Below are positions 1 to 8,333 of a stretch of DNA of 64,000 bases, in pieces. The stretch spans positions 124,001-188,000 of the forward strand of contig JAEYGZ010000027.1 in assembly GCA_023409535.1 (NCBI GenBank), given 5' to 3'. The number at the start of each line of letters is the position of its first letter. Position 1 is the first letter of the stretch. Below the pieces are notes generated by a model that saw only the letters and a list, made by a program, of their open reading frames with translations, was not told the DNA's origin and made no database searches. The position numbers were made by a program, and so were the translations under genes. Source of the stretch: Bacillota bacterium. GTDB taxonomy: Bacteria > Bacillota > Clostridia > Lachnospirales > Lachnospiraceae.

Positions 1-809
1 AATCCACGCTGGGAAGAACTATCATTCATTTGCATGAAAGCACTGCAGGTAATATTTTCCTTGAAGGTGAGGATATTACTGCCTTAAAGGGAAAGGCACT
101 GCGCAGTGCCCGTGAGAAGATGCAGATCATCTTTCAGGATCCGTATTCTTCTCTGGATCCCAGAAAAACCGTTGAAGCGACAATTCGAGAACCGCTTACG
201 GTTTCAAAACGGTATGGCAGGAAAGAAACGGAACAGCAGGCGATAGAGCTGATGGAATTTGTCGGTATAGATGCCCGTCTGCGTACCGCATATCCTCATG
301 AGCTGGACGGCGGAAGAAGACAGCGTATCGGTATCGCACGTGCGCTGGCACTGGACCCGAAGTTTGTGGTCTGTGATGAACCGGTTTCTGCGCTGGATGT
401 ATCCATTCAGGCACAGGTGCTGAACCTGTTAAAGAAGCTGCAGCAGCAAAAAGGCCTGACCTATATGTTCGTTACCCATGATATGTCGGTAGTACGCCAT
501 ATCTCAGACGATATCTGCGTGATGTATCTTGGACAGGTAGTTGAAAAATGTCCTTCCAAGGAGCTTTTCCGGCAGCCGTTGCATCCATATACGAAGGCAC
601 TGCTGTCTGCGATTCCTTCCGTGGATATCCACAATCCCAACAAGCGTGAGATACTGCGCGGAGAATTGACCTCGCCGATCAATCCGAAGCCGGGTTGCCG
701 CTTTGCTGCACGCTGTCCCTTTGCCAAGGATGTATGCAGCCAACCTCAGAAACAGGAAGAGATAGCTCCGGGACACTTTGTCTCCTGCTGCAGAGTGCGT
801 GAGCTTTGA
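1..809 (+). CDS. oppF: Oligopeptide-type ABC transporter ATP-binding protein (OppF-like), 5' partial
   Basis: ATPase subunit of an Opp/Dpp-type importer, cut by the window edge. The open frame starts at base 3 with Ser-Thr, the end of the Walker A motif, so only the first 40 or so residues are missing. Visible motifs are the Q-loop (IIFQDPYSSLDP), a signature in the clostridial form DGGRRQR instead of SGGQ, Walker B (FVVCDEP), the D-loop SALD and the switch His (FVTHDMS). The C-terminus carries the Cys-rich Opp/Dpp extension (GCRFAARCPFA). The next gene, a sulfatase, starts 25 nt downstream, so the transporter probably belongs to the same operon. That context suggests it imports a sulfated saccharide rather than peptide, as some Opp-type systems do; the substrate is inference. 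Confidence 0.93.
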   Translation, partial: STLGRTIIHLHESTAGNIFLEGEDITALKGKALRSAREKMQIIFQDPYSSLDPRKTVEATIREPLTVSKRYGRKETEQQAIELMEFVGIDARLRTAYPHELDGGRRQRIGIARALALDPKFVVCDEPVSALDVSIQAQVLNLLKKLQQQKGLTYMFVTHDMSVVRHISDDICVMYLGQVVEKCPSKELFRQPLHPYTKALLSAIPSVDIHNPNKREILRGELTSPINPKPGCRFAARCPFAKDVCSQPQKQEEIAPGHFVSCCRVREL

Positions 810-834
810 TATAAGTATAATTAGGAGAAGAAAA

Positions 835-2301
835 ATGAGTAAAAAAGATGTTTTGGTATTTATTTCGGATCAGCATTCCTGGCAGCAGCAAGGCTATGCA
901 GGGGACAGACTGGTGCGAACACCTAATTTGGATCGGATCGCTGCGTCCGGCACCGTAATGAGGAACAATTATACCTCCTATCCCCTGTGTGTGCCTGCCC
1001 GCATGTCTATGATGAGCAGTCAGCTGGCAAGCCATTGCGGGGTGATGAGTAATGTAGCTGCGCTGGATTCTAATCGTGCAACGTTTGCCCATTGTCTGAA
1101 TGTCGTTGGCTATGAAACGGTGCTTTGCGGCAGAATGCATTTTGTAGGACCGGATCAGCGGCATGGCTTTTCCCGGCGGATTGCCGGTGATCAGACTCCG
1201 ATTTTCCATAATCGTCCCAACGCGGCCTTTGCCTTTGAGCGCGGTGTGCATGATAAGACACCCCAGGGCGGACCTTCCAGCCTGAGTGTAATCGGTGCGG
1301 GGAACTCACCAACGTTGGAATTTGACCGTTATGTAGTTTCGGAGGCAGTAACCTATCTGTCAGGTTCCTATGATACGCCGCAGTTTCTCTGCGTCGGTAC
1401 CTATGGACCGCACCATCCTTATGTAGCCCCCAAAGAGCTGTATGAGTATTATTTGGATAAGGTAGACATCCCGGAGGAGACTTTTGGCTATCCGGAGCAT
1501 CCGGCCATCCATGGTAAGGTTCTGCGGGATACCGATCCTGAGGTGGTGCGGGCAGTTCGCGCTTCCTATTACGGAATGGTTGAGTTCGAGGACCAGCAGG
1601 TGGGAATTGTATACGATACATTTCAGGAATATCTGAAACGTAACGGACGTGAGGGAATCTTTGTGTATGTATCCGATCACGGTGACCATGCAGGTTACCG
1701 TGGCTATTATGGTAAGGGAACCTTCTACGAAGCCTCAGCCCACACGCCGATGATATTTGCCGGTGACGGCATAGAAAAAGGAAAAGTTATTCAGGGTGCG
1801 ACCTCCTTGATGGATTTAGGCCCGACGCTTTGCGACTTTGCCGGTACGGTATATCCTCCCGATGCGGACGGTGTCAGTCTGTATCCTATGCTGACAGGTG
1901 CAGAGGATGATACAGATCGTATGGTGGTAAGCGAAGCCGGAGGAGAGAAGGATTACAGGTCCGGAGTATTTTCCTATGGACAGATGGTCAAATGGAAGGA
2001 TTATAAGTTGATTCACTATTATGGTCATGATGAGGCGGATGTTTTATATGATTTGGCTGCCGACCCTAAAGAATCGGTGAATATCATTGCCGCACATCCG
2101 GATATCGCACAGAAAATGCACGAGGGTATAAATCGTATCTGCAAAGTAACAGTTTCAGAGATAAAGGATAATGCGGAAAAGCTTGAGAAAAATATTAAGA
2201 TTCTCGGCAAGTGCAACTTTGACAGTGAGGAACGGTGGAAGGCTCCCGAAGGAGCCAGACATTACCCGGAACACATGGTTGTAAGTAAGCTGACAAAGTG
2301 A
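835..2301 (+). CDS. Type I sulfatase, Cys-type, cytoplasmic (first paralogue)
   Basis: Hydrolyses a sulfate ester using formylglycine made from Cys52 in the motif LCVPAR (C-x-P-x-R). The N-terminal metal-site segment reads ISDQHS, the variant seen in choline-sulfatase-like S1 sulfatases. An alkaline-phosphatase-fold C-terminal metal site follows (VSDHGDHAG). Length is 488 aa, normal for the family. Start ATG 835 was chosen because AGGAG lies 7 nt upstream; the longer frame overlaps the preceding ATPase gene. There is no signal peptide, so the enzyme should act in the cytoplasm on imported substrate. It is clearly paralogous to the sulfatase at 8334, sharing the segment CGRMHFVGPDQRHG. Maturation is presumably by the radical-SAM enzyme at 11331. 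Substrate is unknown. Confidence 0.93.
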   Translation: MSKKDVLVFISDQHSWQQQGYAGDRLVRTPNLDRIAASGTVMRNNYTSYPLCVPARMSMMSSQLASHCGVMSNVAALDSNRATFAHCLNVVGYETVLCGRMHFVGPDQRHGFSRRIAGDQTPIFHNRPNAAFAFERGVHDKTPQGGPSSLSVIGAGNSPTLEFDRYVVSEAVTYLSGSYDTPQFLCVGTYGPHHPYVAPKELYEYYLDKVDIPEETFGYPEHPAIHGKVLRDTDPEVVRAVRASYYGMVEFEDQQVGIVYDTFQEYLKRNGREGIFVYVSDHGDHAGYRGYYGKGTFYEASAHTPMIFAGDGIEKGKVIQGATSLMDLGPTLCDFAGTVYPPDADGVSLYPMLTGAEDDTDRMVVSEAGGEKDYRSGVFSYGQMVKWKDYKLIHYYGHDEADVLYDLAADPKESVNIIAAHPDIAQKMHEGINRICKVTVSEIKDNAEKLEKNIKILGKCNFDSEERWKAPEGARHYPEHMVVSKLTK

Positions 2302-2322
2302 TAAAATAATAAGAAGACAAGA

Positions 2323-2365
2323 ATAATATAGAACTGCATAGTGGTATTATGCAGTTCTATATTAT
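2323..2365. terminator. 18-bp perfect inverted repeat, probable terminator
   Basis: Perfect 18-bp arms at 2323-2340 and 2348-2365 with a 7-nt loop, starting 21 nt after the sulfatase stop. There is no long T-run, but the arms are AT-rich at their base. It separates the sulfatase unit from the small membrane protein gene. Confidence 0.6.
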
Positions 2366-2443
2366 GTTAAGCAGAGAATGCTGTCTGTTTTGCTGATTGC
2401 GGAGTCTATCCGTTGGACAGGGAGAGGTAGGGAGGAGCAAGAA

Positions 2444-2863
2444 ATGGGCCAGGATATACGTAAAAGATTGAATATATTGGTTATGGTGGGCTTTTTTATA
2501 GTGATTTTGTTTATCATCGTGAAAGGGGAGAAGGGGATAGAACTTAAGGTAGGGGAGAATGGACTGACCATATCTGCGGCGTCTGGTGAACCATTGTATG
2601 TGGACTATGAAAAAATCAGGAACATCTCGTTTGTTCAGGACTTTGAGAGAGGAGAGCGCGTGTCCGGACCGGAAAAAAGGGGGATATCTGCCGGGACCTG
2701 GAAAAATGAACAGTACCAAGAATATACTCTGTTTGCGTATGATAAGATACCCTCTGTAATTATACTGGAGACGGACGGAGGAGCCATAGCCTTTAATTAC
2801 GAGAGTAAAAATACCACCGAAGAGTTTTATGTGACATTGAAGGACTATTTGAATAAGCGGTAA
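2444..2863 (+). CDS. Small membrane-anchored protein of unknown function
   Basis: 139 aa with a single transmembrane helix at about residues 9-26, followed by a soluble domain rich in alternating beta segments. The layout (membrane anchor, then LKVGENGLTI and ISFVQDF-type strands) resembles bacterial PH-domain-like proteins, but this is only a fold-level impression. Start ATG 2444 has GGGAGGAG just upstream; the longer frame starting at 2378 lies in the preceding hairpin and is not credible. Its neighbour at 2901 on the other strand is also a small membrane protein with a similar layout, so the two may be functionally linked. No catalytic motif is visible. Confidence 0.7.
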   Translation: MGQDIRKRLNILVMVGFFIVILFIIVKGEKGIELKVGENGLTISAASGEPLYVDYEKIRNISFVQDFERGERVSGPEKRGISAGTWKNEQYQEYTLFAYDKIPSVIILETDGGAIAFNYESKNTTEEFYVTLKDYLNKR

Positions 2864-2900
2864 ATTGTAACTTTTCTGTTGGCCCTTTGTTCGTCAGGTA

Positions 2901-3389
2901 TCAAAGCGGCAGATTGCCGATATTATAGGTTTCAATAATTGAGCTCCAAAAGGTTTGGATGGTATGAAAACGGCTGTCAGTGTATTGAAGATATATCTTT
3001 TTGAAAGGAGGCCACTTCAAAATCATGCTGAACCGCTCCTCTTTCGTCAGCTTGGCTTTAGAAAAATAGATATAGAGGGTACCGGCACGCTCCGGATGTT
3101 TTTTATTAAAGACCTTTGTACCGATTATGCCAACCTCGGCTATTTCGTTCCATTTCAGCGTACGTAAGGTGATGCCGAAACAGGTCTGACGGATTCCGGT
3201 ATCACTGATATGGATCGCAGATCCGGTAATCAGGGTAACTATGCCAAAAATCAAGCCTAACAGAAGAAATATCGCAGCGGAGCCATATCGGTTTATTGTC
3301 AGCAGGCAGATTCCGATGACAATAAAAAGAATGAAATAAATCAGACTGATAATGTGTTTGACCGTATGAACACGGTATTTATATTCCAT
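2901..3389 (-). CDS. Membrane protein with PH-like C-terminal domain, unknown function
   Basis: 162 aa with two hydrophobic helices (about residues 10-32 and 37-58), then a roughly 100-residue soluble domain beginning IHISDTGI, typical of the small bacterial PH-like proteins (bPH) that follow a membrane hairpin. Start ATG 3389 is preceded by an AAGAGAT element; the upstream extension has no ribosome binding site. It is convergent with the gene at 2444 and 63 nt upstream of the end of the ROK regulator gene. No role can be assigned. Confidence 0.7.
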   Translation of the reverse strand: MEYKYRVHTVKHIISLIYFILFIVIGICLLTINRYGSAAIFLLLGLIFGIVTLITGSAIHISDTGIRQTCFGITLRTLKWNEIAEVGIIGTKVFNKKHPERAGTLYIYFSKAKLTKEERFSMILKWPPFKKIYLQYTDSRFHTIQTFWSSIIETYNIGNLPL

Positions 3390-3452
3390 AATTATATCTC
3401 TTTTCCACAATACCGGTGTATGGAAGAGTACGAACTCTCGCAACCGGCACTG

Positions 3453-4679
3453 TTATTCTATGTAGGTTTTCAGGTCGTTTTGCACAGCTACGGCTGCCGC
3501 GCCTTCTGCGCCGCTGTATTCGTTTGGTGATACAAAGATAAAATTAGTATCAATATTGGTAGCTGTGTACAGATTTTTATAAATGGTATCTAAGAGCTGC
3601 GTCTTATTCTTTTCATTCTGAAAAAGATTACATTCAATCAAAATACATTCAGGTTTAACAAAATTATCAATGTTGGCAATTGCGATGCCAAGATGGAAAA
3701 TCGCATCATCCACAATCCTGTTGACACTTTGGTCACCCTCGGCTTGTGCTCTCAGAATCTCATCAATGGCAGGCGCATTCAAGTTACTGCAGATATTACG
3801 GAGTATGTCTGCTTTGCCTTGGCGTATTTCCTCCGCGCACATAGAGATGATAGCCTTTTCGCTGGAAAAGACCTCAAGACAGCCTTGATTTCCGCAGTCG
3901 CAGAGAGGCCCGTTAGGCTCCATGACCATATGGCCCACCTCGCCTTGGCCAACGATCGATTCGTGGAAACGGATATAGTTATTCATAAATGGGCAGGCAA
4001 TCCCCGACGATACAAAGAAATAGGCAAAGGACTGATAGTCGTCCAGCAGCTTGTGGTTGAACAGATATGCGCCATAGGCTCTTGCACAGGCATTGTTTTC
4101 AATGGTGACAGGACCGTTGTAATTAAGCAGTCGGGATACGTCGTTTCCGACATTTTTATTACTCCACCCGTAACCGGGATGAACTGTCAGGATGCCTTTC
4201 TTGCGGTCAACCAGACCGGGCAGGCATAAGCCGATGCCGGCAACTTTAGACTTAGGAATCTTACTGTCCCGCAGGAGTTTTTTCACCAGTTCACAGGTGG
4301 CGGTGATATTCTCGCCATAGTCATGAAAGGCGGTATTATCCATGATGGTTCCGATTGAGTTCCCGCGATAATCGGTGATGCACAACCGGCGCAGAGCACC
4401 CCGCATCTCAATTCCAATAAAATACCGTAAATCGTTAACATCAATCAGAGAGGCTTTCCGCCCGAGGGTCTTCCCTGAGGCTTTTGTATTCTCCACTTCC
4501 TTTACCAGTCCTTTGGAAAGAAGGAAATTAATGGTTGTGGTAATGGTAGGAAGGGTAAGCGAAAGCTTTTCAGAGATCTCGATTCTGGAAATCGGACCAT
4601 CATGATAAATCATCTGGCGAATCGCGGACTGGTTGGTGACCTTTACTCTTGATAGATTGTTACCGCTTGCAATTTGCAT
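3453..4679 (-). CDS. ROK-family transcriptional regulator (NagC/XylR type)
   Basis: Repressor-type ROK protein of 408 aa. The N-terminal winged helix-turn-helix (about residues 15-65, ISRIEISEKLSLTLPTITTT) is followed by a sugar-kinase-like ROK domain. It has the zinc motif CDCGNQGCLE and a recognisable phosphate-binding segment (GIGLCLPGLVD). Proteins of this class bind a sugar or sugar phosphate and leave DNA when bound. It lies downstream of the creatininase-fold gene on the same strand, separated by 273 nt, inside the sulfatase locus, so it probably controls part of that locus. AT-rich repeats upstream of both genes are candidate operators. Confidence 0.92.
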   Translation of the reverse strand: MQIASGNNLSRVKVTNQSAIRQMIYHDGPISRIEISEKLSLTLPTITTTINFLLSKGLVKEVENTKASGKTLGRKASLIDVNDLRYFIGIEMRGALRRLCITDYRGNSIGTIMDNTAFHDYGENITATCELVKKLLRDSKIPKSKVAGIGLCLPGLVDRKKGILTVHPGYGWSNKNVGNDVSRLLNYNGPVTIENNACARAYGAYLFNHKLLDDYQSFAYFFVSSGIACPFMNNYIRFHESIVGQGEVGHMVMEPNGPLCDCGNQGCLEVFSSEKAIISMCAEEIRQGKADILRNICSNLNAPAIDEILRAQAEGDQSVNRIVDDAIFHLGIAIANIDNFVKPECILIECNLFQNEKNKTQLLDTIYKNLYTATNIDTNFIFVSPNEYSGAEGAAAVAVQNDLKTYIE

Positions 4680-4952
4680 ACGATTGGGTTCCTTTCTTTA
4701 TATCAATTCTTACAGGATAGTTCACTCTTAAGAAATATAATATTATTTTAATTAATTATAGAAAAATATGTTACATATTTCAAGTGGTTATTACAATGTT
4801 ATATCATTAAATTACAAATTTTTCAAGCTTTCACAAAATAACTTTAATAAATTGGTTCTTGATTAGTCCTGCAGTCAGGCTGTGCAAAACAAATAAAAGG
4901 AACCTGGTATCTGCAGATGCTTTAGATACAGATGCTGATTTCAAGCGTCCTC
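4680..4952. promoter_or_regulatory. AT-rich intergenic region with candidate ROK operator
   Basis: Between the ROK gene and the creatininase gene (both minus strand). It contains a TTTTAATTAATTATA element at about 4745-4760, similar to AT elements at 5820-5850 and 5950-5980 beside the divergent chemoreceptor gene. No ORF or RNA gene is visible. Confidence 0.3.
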
Positions 4953-5801
4953 TTAGTTCAGATGGGGATACCTCGGAAGAATACAATCCTTTGTTCTTCG
5001 GTCAACCTCGGTAAGATCGTCTATTACCTGTTTGGGGTTGAAGAAACGGACAAAGTCGTCAATCATCTGCTCTCCTTCTGCGGCGAGAGCATCCCGCTCC
5101 TCAATGGAACGGCAGCCCTCTCCGCCGCCATGGTCGGAAAAGTCTTCATAAAAAAAGCCAACATTTCCGGGAGAGGTTGCCAGGGAATTCAGCCGTTTAA
5201 CCGCAGAATTGAAGGAACTGCCGGAAACAGCAGGTAAGGGATTTTCTGTCTGCTGGGCAGCAGGATTTACATATAGATAATCCAGCTGATTCATTTGCTT
5301 GTAAGCACCGTACACAAGGGGACGAAACGGCATGCCCTTCACCTTCCAGCCGTTATTCCTGGCGATTTGCATTGCTTCGATCAGACTGATATGGACAAAG
5401 GGTATCATGGTATCATGGAAGGCGTCCATGATAAAGCTGTTAACCGTAAGATAAGCGGGACCATGGCCGGTGAGGTAAATCTGCTTGCGGAACCCCTGCT
5501 TGAACAGACTGGACGAAAGTTGTTTCAGATAAGCCGCACCGTCAGCGATACTCATATATACTGTACCGCGCCCAATCCTTGTTGCACCGGGGTAAAAGAA
5601 CGGCAGACCGGTAAGGGACAGACTATCGGTAACCTCCGCCATCTTTTCTGCAATTGCTTCGACATAGACAGTTTCACAATCCAGGGGAAAATCGCCGTGC
5701 AGTTCTACGGTGCCGACAGGGATGAAGACGACATCTCTGCCGCGATTCAGATATTCTTCAACCTCGCAGTTTCGTAATTTGTTTAAAATTCTTGTACGCA
5801 T
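4953..5801 (-). CDS. Creatininase-family amidohydrolase
   Basis: 282-aa member of the creatininase fold, metal-dependent hydrolases of amide or lactam bonds (creatinine amidohydrolase, MftE, formamide hydrolases). The signature PVGTVELHGDFPLDCET (residues 24-40) supplies the first metal ligands (E, H, D); the second block is LTGHGPAY, in place of the usual GNGGN. Start ATG 5801 has AGGAG 10 nt upstream; the longer frame into the AT-rich region is not supported. The gene heads a minus-strand unit leading to the ROK regulator and is divergent from the chemoreceptor gene. Its substrate is unknown. Placement in a sulfatase locus hints at an amide or N-linked group on the saccharide, which is inference. 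Confidence 0.85.
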   Translation of the reverse strand: MRTRILNKLRNCEVEEYLNRGRDVVFIPVGTVELHGDFPLDCETVYVEAIAEKMAEVTDSLSLTGLPFFYPGATRIGRGTVYMSIADGAAYLKQLSSSLFKQGFRKQIYLTGHGPAYLTVNSFIMDAFHDTMIPFVHISLIEAMQIARNNGWKVKGMPFRPLVYGAYKQMNQLDYLYVNPAAQQTENPLPAVSGSSFNSAVKRLNSLATSPGNVGFFYEDFSDHGGGEGCRSIEERDALAAEGEQMIDDFVRFFNPKQVIDDLTEVDRRTKDCILPRYPHLN

Positions 5802-6049
5802 CTTTTTTGATCTCCTAATAATTAAATTAATTAATAATATTAGTATAGCAAAGGAAGGGATGCAATTCAACTTGAAAAATAGCAAAAAATTAGGCATTAA
5901 TTTCTATATTGCAGCATCTTGCATTTGCCTGAAAATAGTGATATTATTATTTAATAAATTTAATTAAAAAATAATAATATATAACTGAGAAGGCCATCGA
6001 ACGGTATTTATGAGGGTGCAGTGTTTCGAAAATGCCCCAAATAATAATA

Positions 6050-6077
6050 TTACAATATAATAAAATTTTACTATACT
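6050..6077 (+). promoter_or_regulatory. Probable sigma-A promoter of the chemoreceptor gene
   Basis: TTACAA (6050-6055), 16-bp spacer, TATACT (6072-6077), followed 5 nt later by a strong AGAGGAGA ribosome binding site. The surrounding 5802-6093 stretch is very AT-rich and holds no gene; it also carries the AT elements mentioned for the ROK regulator. Confidence 0.45.
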
Positions 6078-6093
6078 AAGAGAGGAGAAAGCG

Positions 6094-6138
6094 GTGCGGC
6101 TCTATTTGCACTGTAAAGTGTATTGGGATGAAGGATAA
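6094..6138 (+). CDS. Possible 14-codon leader peptide ahead of the chemoreceptor gene
   Basis: A GTG codon at 6094 lies 5 nt after AGGAGA (6083-6088), the best ribosome binding site in the region. The frame encodes 14 residues (VRLYLHCKVYWDEG) and stops at TAA 6136-6138, 4 nt before the chemoreceptor ATG at 6143. The chemoreceptor's own AAGGA site (6131-6135) lies inside the last codons of this frame, an arrangement typical of translational coupling. Confidence 0.4.
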   Translation: MRLYLHCKVYWDEG

Positions 6139-6142
6139 GTTA

Positions 6143-8299
6143 ATGAAAAGACGGAAAGAGGAAGCTGTAATAAGGAACTTGGAGAACGACACACAAATTG
6201 ACAGCACAGAAAAGAATGACGTTAAGTTCGGGCACTTGAAAAGCATTTATAAAAAGGTATACAGTATCAGGACAAGATTAACGCTCGCTTTTTTAATACC
6301 GGTTGCACTTATCATTATTCTGAGCGTTATCTCTTATGCACAAGCTGAAAAAGGCTTAAAAGGAAGCTATGAAAACACAACGCAGTCGGCGGTAACCAGC
6401 ATGGCAAAATATATAAGCTTTGGACTGGATGCGGTTCAGGAAAAATCGGAAGCGTTAAGAGTGAATGAAGTGTTGGTTAAATATTATTCCGGCCTGTTTA
6501 AAAATGATCCGACACTTGAAAGTGAACGATTGGCGGAGCTAAAATCGTCTATTTCCAGTGAGATACTGTCCCTTGACTATGTGTCAAATGTTTTTGTCCT
6601 GCCCAATTACGGCGAAGCTATTTCGGGAAGCGGTGTTGCGGCAGATAGGCTGGATTATGGTGATTATGTGGCAAACGGTGAGGCGAAGCTGCTTGATCAC
6701 GAAAGTAAAAAGGGCCTTTGGCTGGGGTTTCATCCCTATCTGGATGAGCTGACAGGTTCGGACAGTTCAAAATATTCCTTAAGCTACATAAATCCTGTTT
6801 ATGATATTTTGAGTCAACCCATCGGCTGTATTGTTCTGAATGTTTCAAGTGATTTTATTGAGGATACGCTATCCGGGGGTGGTTTACCGGAGGGAAGTAT
6901 CTTTGGGTTTATCACAAGTGACGGAAGGGAAATTACATACGGAGAAATACCCGAAGGATATAAGATCTCAGATCAGACCTATTATAAGGAGATCCTTCAG
7001 GATGGTTCTTCTGCGGATGGAAACAGTTATATAAAAATGTCCGGTAAGGACTATTTGCTCGTCTATTCCAAATTAGATGCCTTTGGGAGCATTTTAGTTT
7101 GTTCTATTCCAAAAAGTGCTATTATGGCAGAAGCCAATCGTCTGAAATTGATTTCCTTTGTTATGGTACTGATCGCAAGTGTTATAGCAATCGGATTAGG
7201 AACCCTTATAGCGTATGGCTTTGCAAAAACAATAAAGGATACGAATGCGATATTATATAAAGCGGGAACCGGTGATTTGACCTGCCGGACGGCGATTAAA
7301 AGAAAGGATGAGTTCCGGATATTGGGCAATAGTATTAATGATCTGCTGCACAATATGAAAAACCTGATTCTAAAGATGACAAATACAAGCAATACGGTTT
7401 CCGGTTCGGCTGCCGCCGTATCGGACAGCTCAGATATGCTTGTAACAGCATCAAAAAATATCTCGGCTGCTGTCAATGATATTAATAACGGTGTTACACA
7501 ACAGGCAGCGGATGCTGAAAGCTGTTTATTGCAGATGTCGGATTTGTCGGAAAAGATCAACAAATTGTATGGAAGCACTCATAACATAGAACAGATCGCC
7601 GAAAATACAGAGCAGGTAGCAAATGATGGTATGAAGACGGTGGATAATCTCAGGCAGAAAACAAATGATACCAAAAAAGCGACCGATACGGTAATCAGTG
7701 ATATCGAGCATTTAGAAAAAGAATCCCAGGCAATCTATGGTATTGTAGAAACAATCAATGGAATTGCCGAACAGACAAACCTGTTGTCTCTGAACGCATC
7801 CATTGAAGCGGCAAAAGCAGGAGAATTCGGCAGAGGCTTTTCCGTCGTTGCTTCTGAGATCAGGAAGTTAGCGGATCAATCTCTCAAATCTTCCGGTGAG
7901 ATTGCAAAAATAATTAAGAGAATTGAAGATCAGATGAAGAAAACCGCAATCACGGCAAAACATACCGAAACTATTGTATTATCTCAGGAAGAGGTATTAA
8001 ATAATACGGTCAGGGTATTTACAGATATTAATAAGCATGTGGAGAATCTTACGATTAACCTGAACCAGATTGTCACCGGAACCGAAGGGATTGAGAATGC
8101 GAAAAAAGATACCCTGAGATCCATTGAGAGTATTTCAGCCACTACCCAGGAGACGGCCGCGGCTACACAAGAGCTGAGTGCAATTACTGTAAATCAGTTG
8201 GATGAGGTCAACAAATTGAGCAATGTAATTCAGCAGTTGAACGATGATGCGGTAAATCTGTCGGAGGCTGTTCATGTATTTAAAATCATGGAAGTATAA
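6143..8299 (+). CDS. Methyl-accepting chemotaxis protein with Cache-type sensor
   Basis: Transmembrane chemoreceptor of about 718 aa. It has a charged cytoplasmic N-terminus, TM1 near residues 45-65, an extracellular region of about 260 residues consistent with a double Cache ligand-binding domain, TM2 near 335-358, a HAMP segment and the coiled-coil signalling domain. The highly conserved hairpin tip is present (EQTNLLSLNASIEAAKAGE). Start ATG 6143 is preferred because AAGGA sits 7 nt upstream; ATG 6128 in the same frame is an alternative with no good site. It lies upstream of two sulfatase genes, so it probably steers cells towards the sulfated saccharide or its binding protein. The sensor's ligand cannot be read from sequence. 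Confidence 0.95.
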   Translation: MKRRKEEAVIRNLENDTQIDSTEKNDVKFGHLKSIYKKVYSIRTRLTLAFLIPVALIIILSVISYAQAEKGLKGSYENTTQSAVTSMAKYISFGLDAVQEKSEALRVNEVLVKYYSGLFKNDPTLESERLAELKSSISSEILSLDYVSNVFVLPNYGEAISGSGVAADRLDYGDYVANGEAKLLDHESKKGLWLGFHPYLDELTGSDSSKYSLSYINPVYDILSQPIGCIVLNVSSDFIEDTLSGGGLPEGSIFGFITSDGREITYGEIPEGYKISDQTYYKEILQDGSSADGNSYIKMSGKDYLLVYSKLDAFGSILVCSIPKSAIMAEANRLKLISFVMVLIASVIAIGLGTLIAYGFAKTIKDTNAILYKAGTGDLTCRTAIKRKDEFRILGNSINDLLHNMKNLILKMTNTSNTVSGSAAAVSDSSDMLVTASKNISAAVNDINNGVTQQAADAESCLLQMSDLSEKINKLYGSTHNIEQIAENTEQVANDGMKTVDNLRQKTNDTKKATDTVISDIEHLEKESQAIYGIVETINGIAEQTNLLSLNASIEAAKAGEFGRGFSVVASEIRKLADQSLKSSGEIAKIIKRIEDQMKKTAITAKHTETIVLSQEEVLNNTVRVFTDINKHVENLTINLNQIVTGTEGIENAKKDTLRSIESISATTQETAAATQELSAITVNQLDEVNKLSNVIQQLNDDAVNLSEAVHVFKIMEV

Positions 8300-8333
8300 A
8301 ATCTAAAAATTATAGAATGGATGAGTTTTTGTG

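Noticed and set aside
7..809. TTG at 30 as a true start of the first gene.
   Set aside because: The frame is open to the window edge and begins with the end of Walker A; the gene is truncated by the window.
4932..5777. Plus-strand ORFs over the creatininase gene (and similar antisense ORFs elsewhere).
   Set aside because: They mirror clearly homologous genes on the other strand and have no ribosome binding sites or recognisable protein families.
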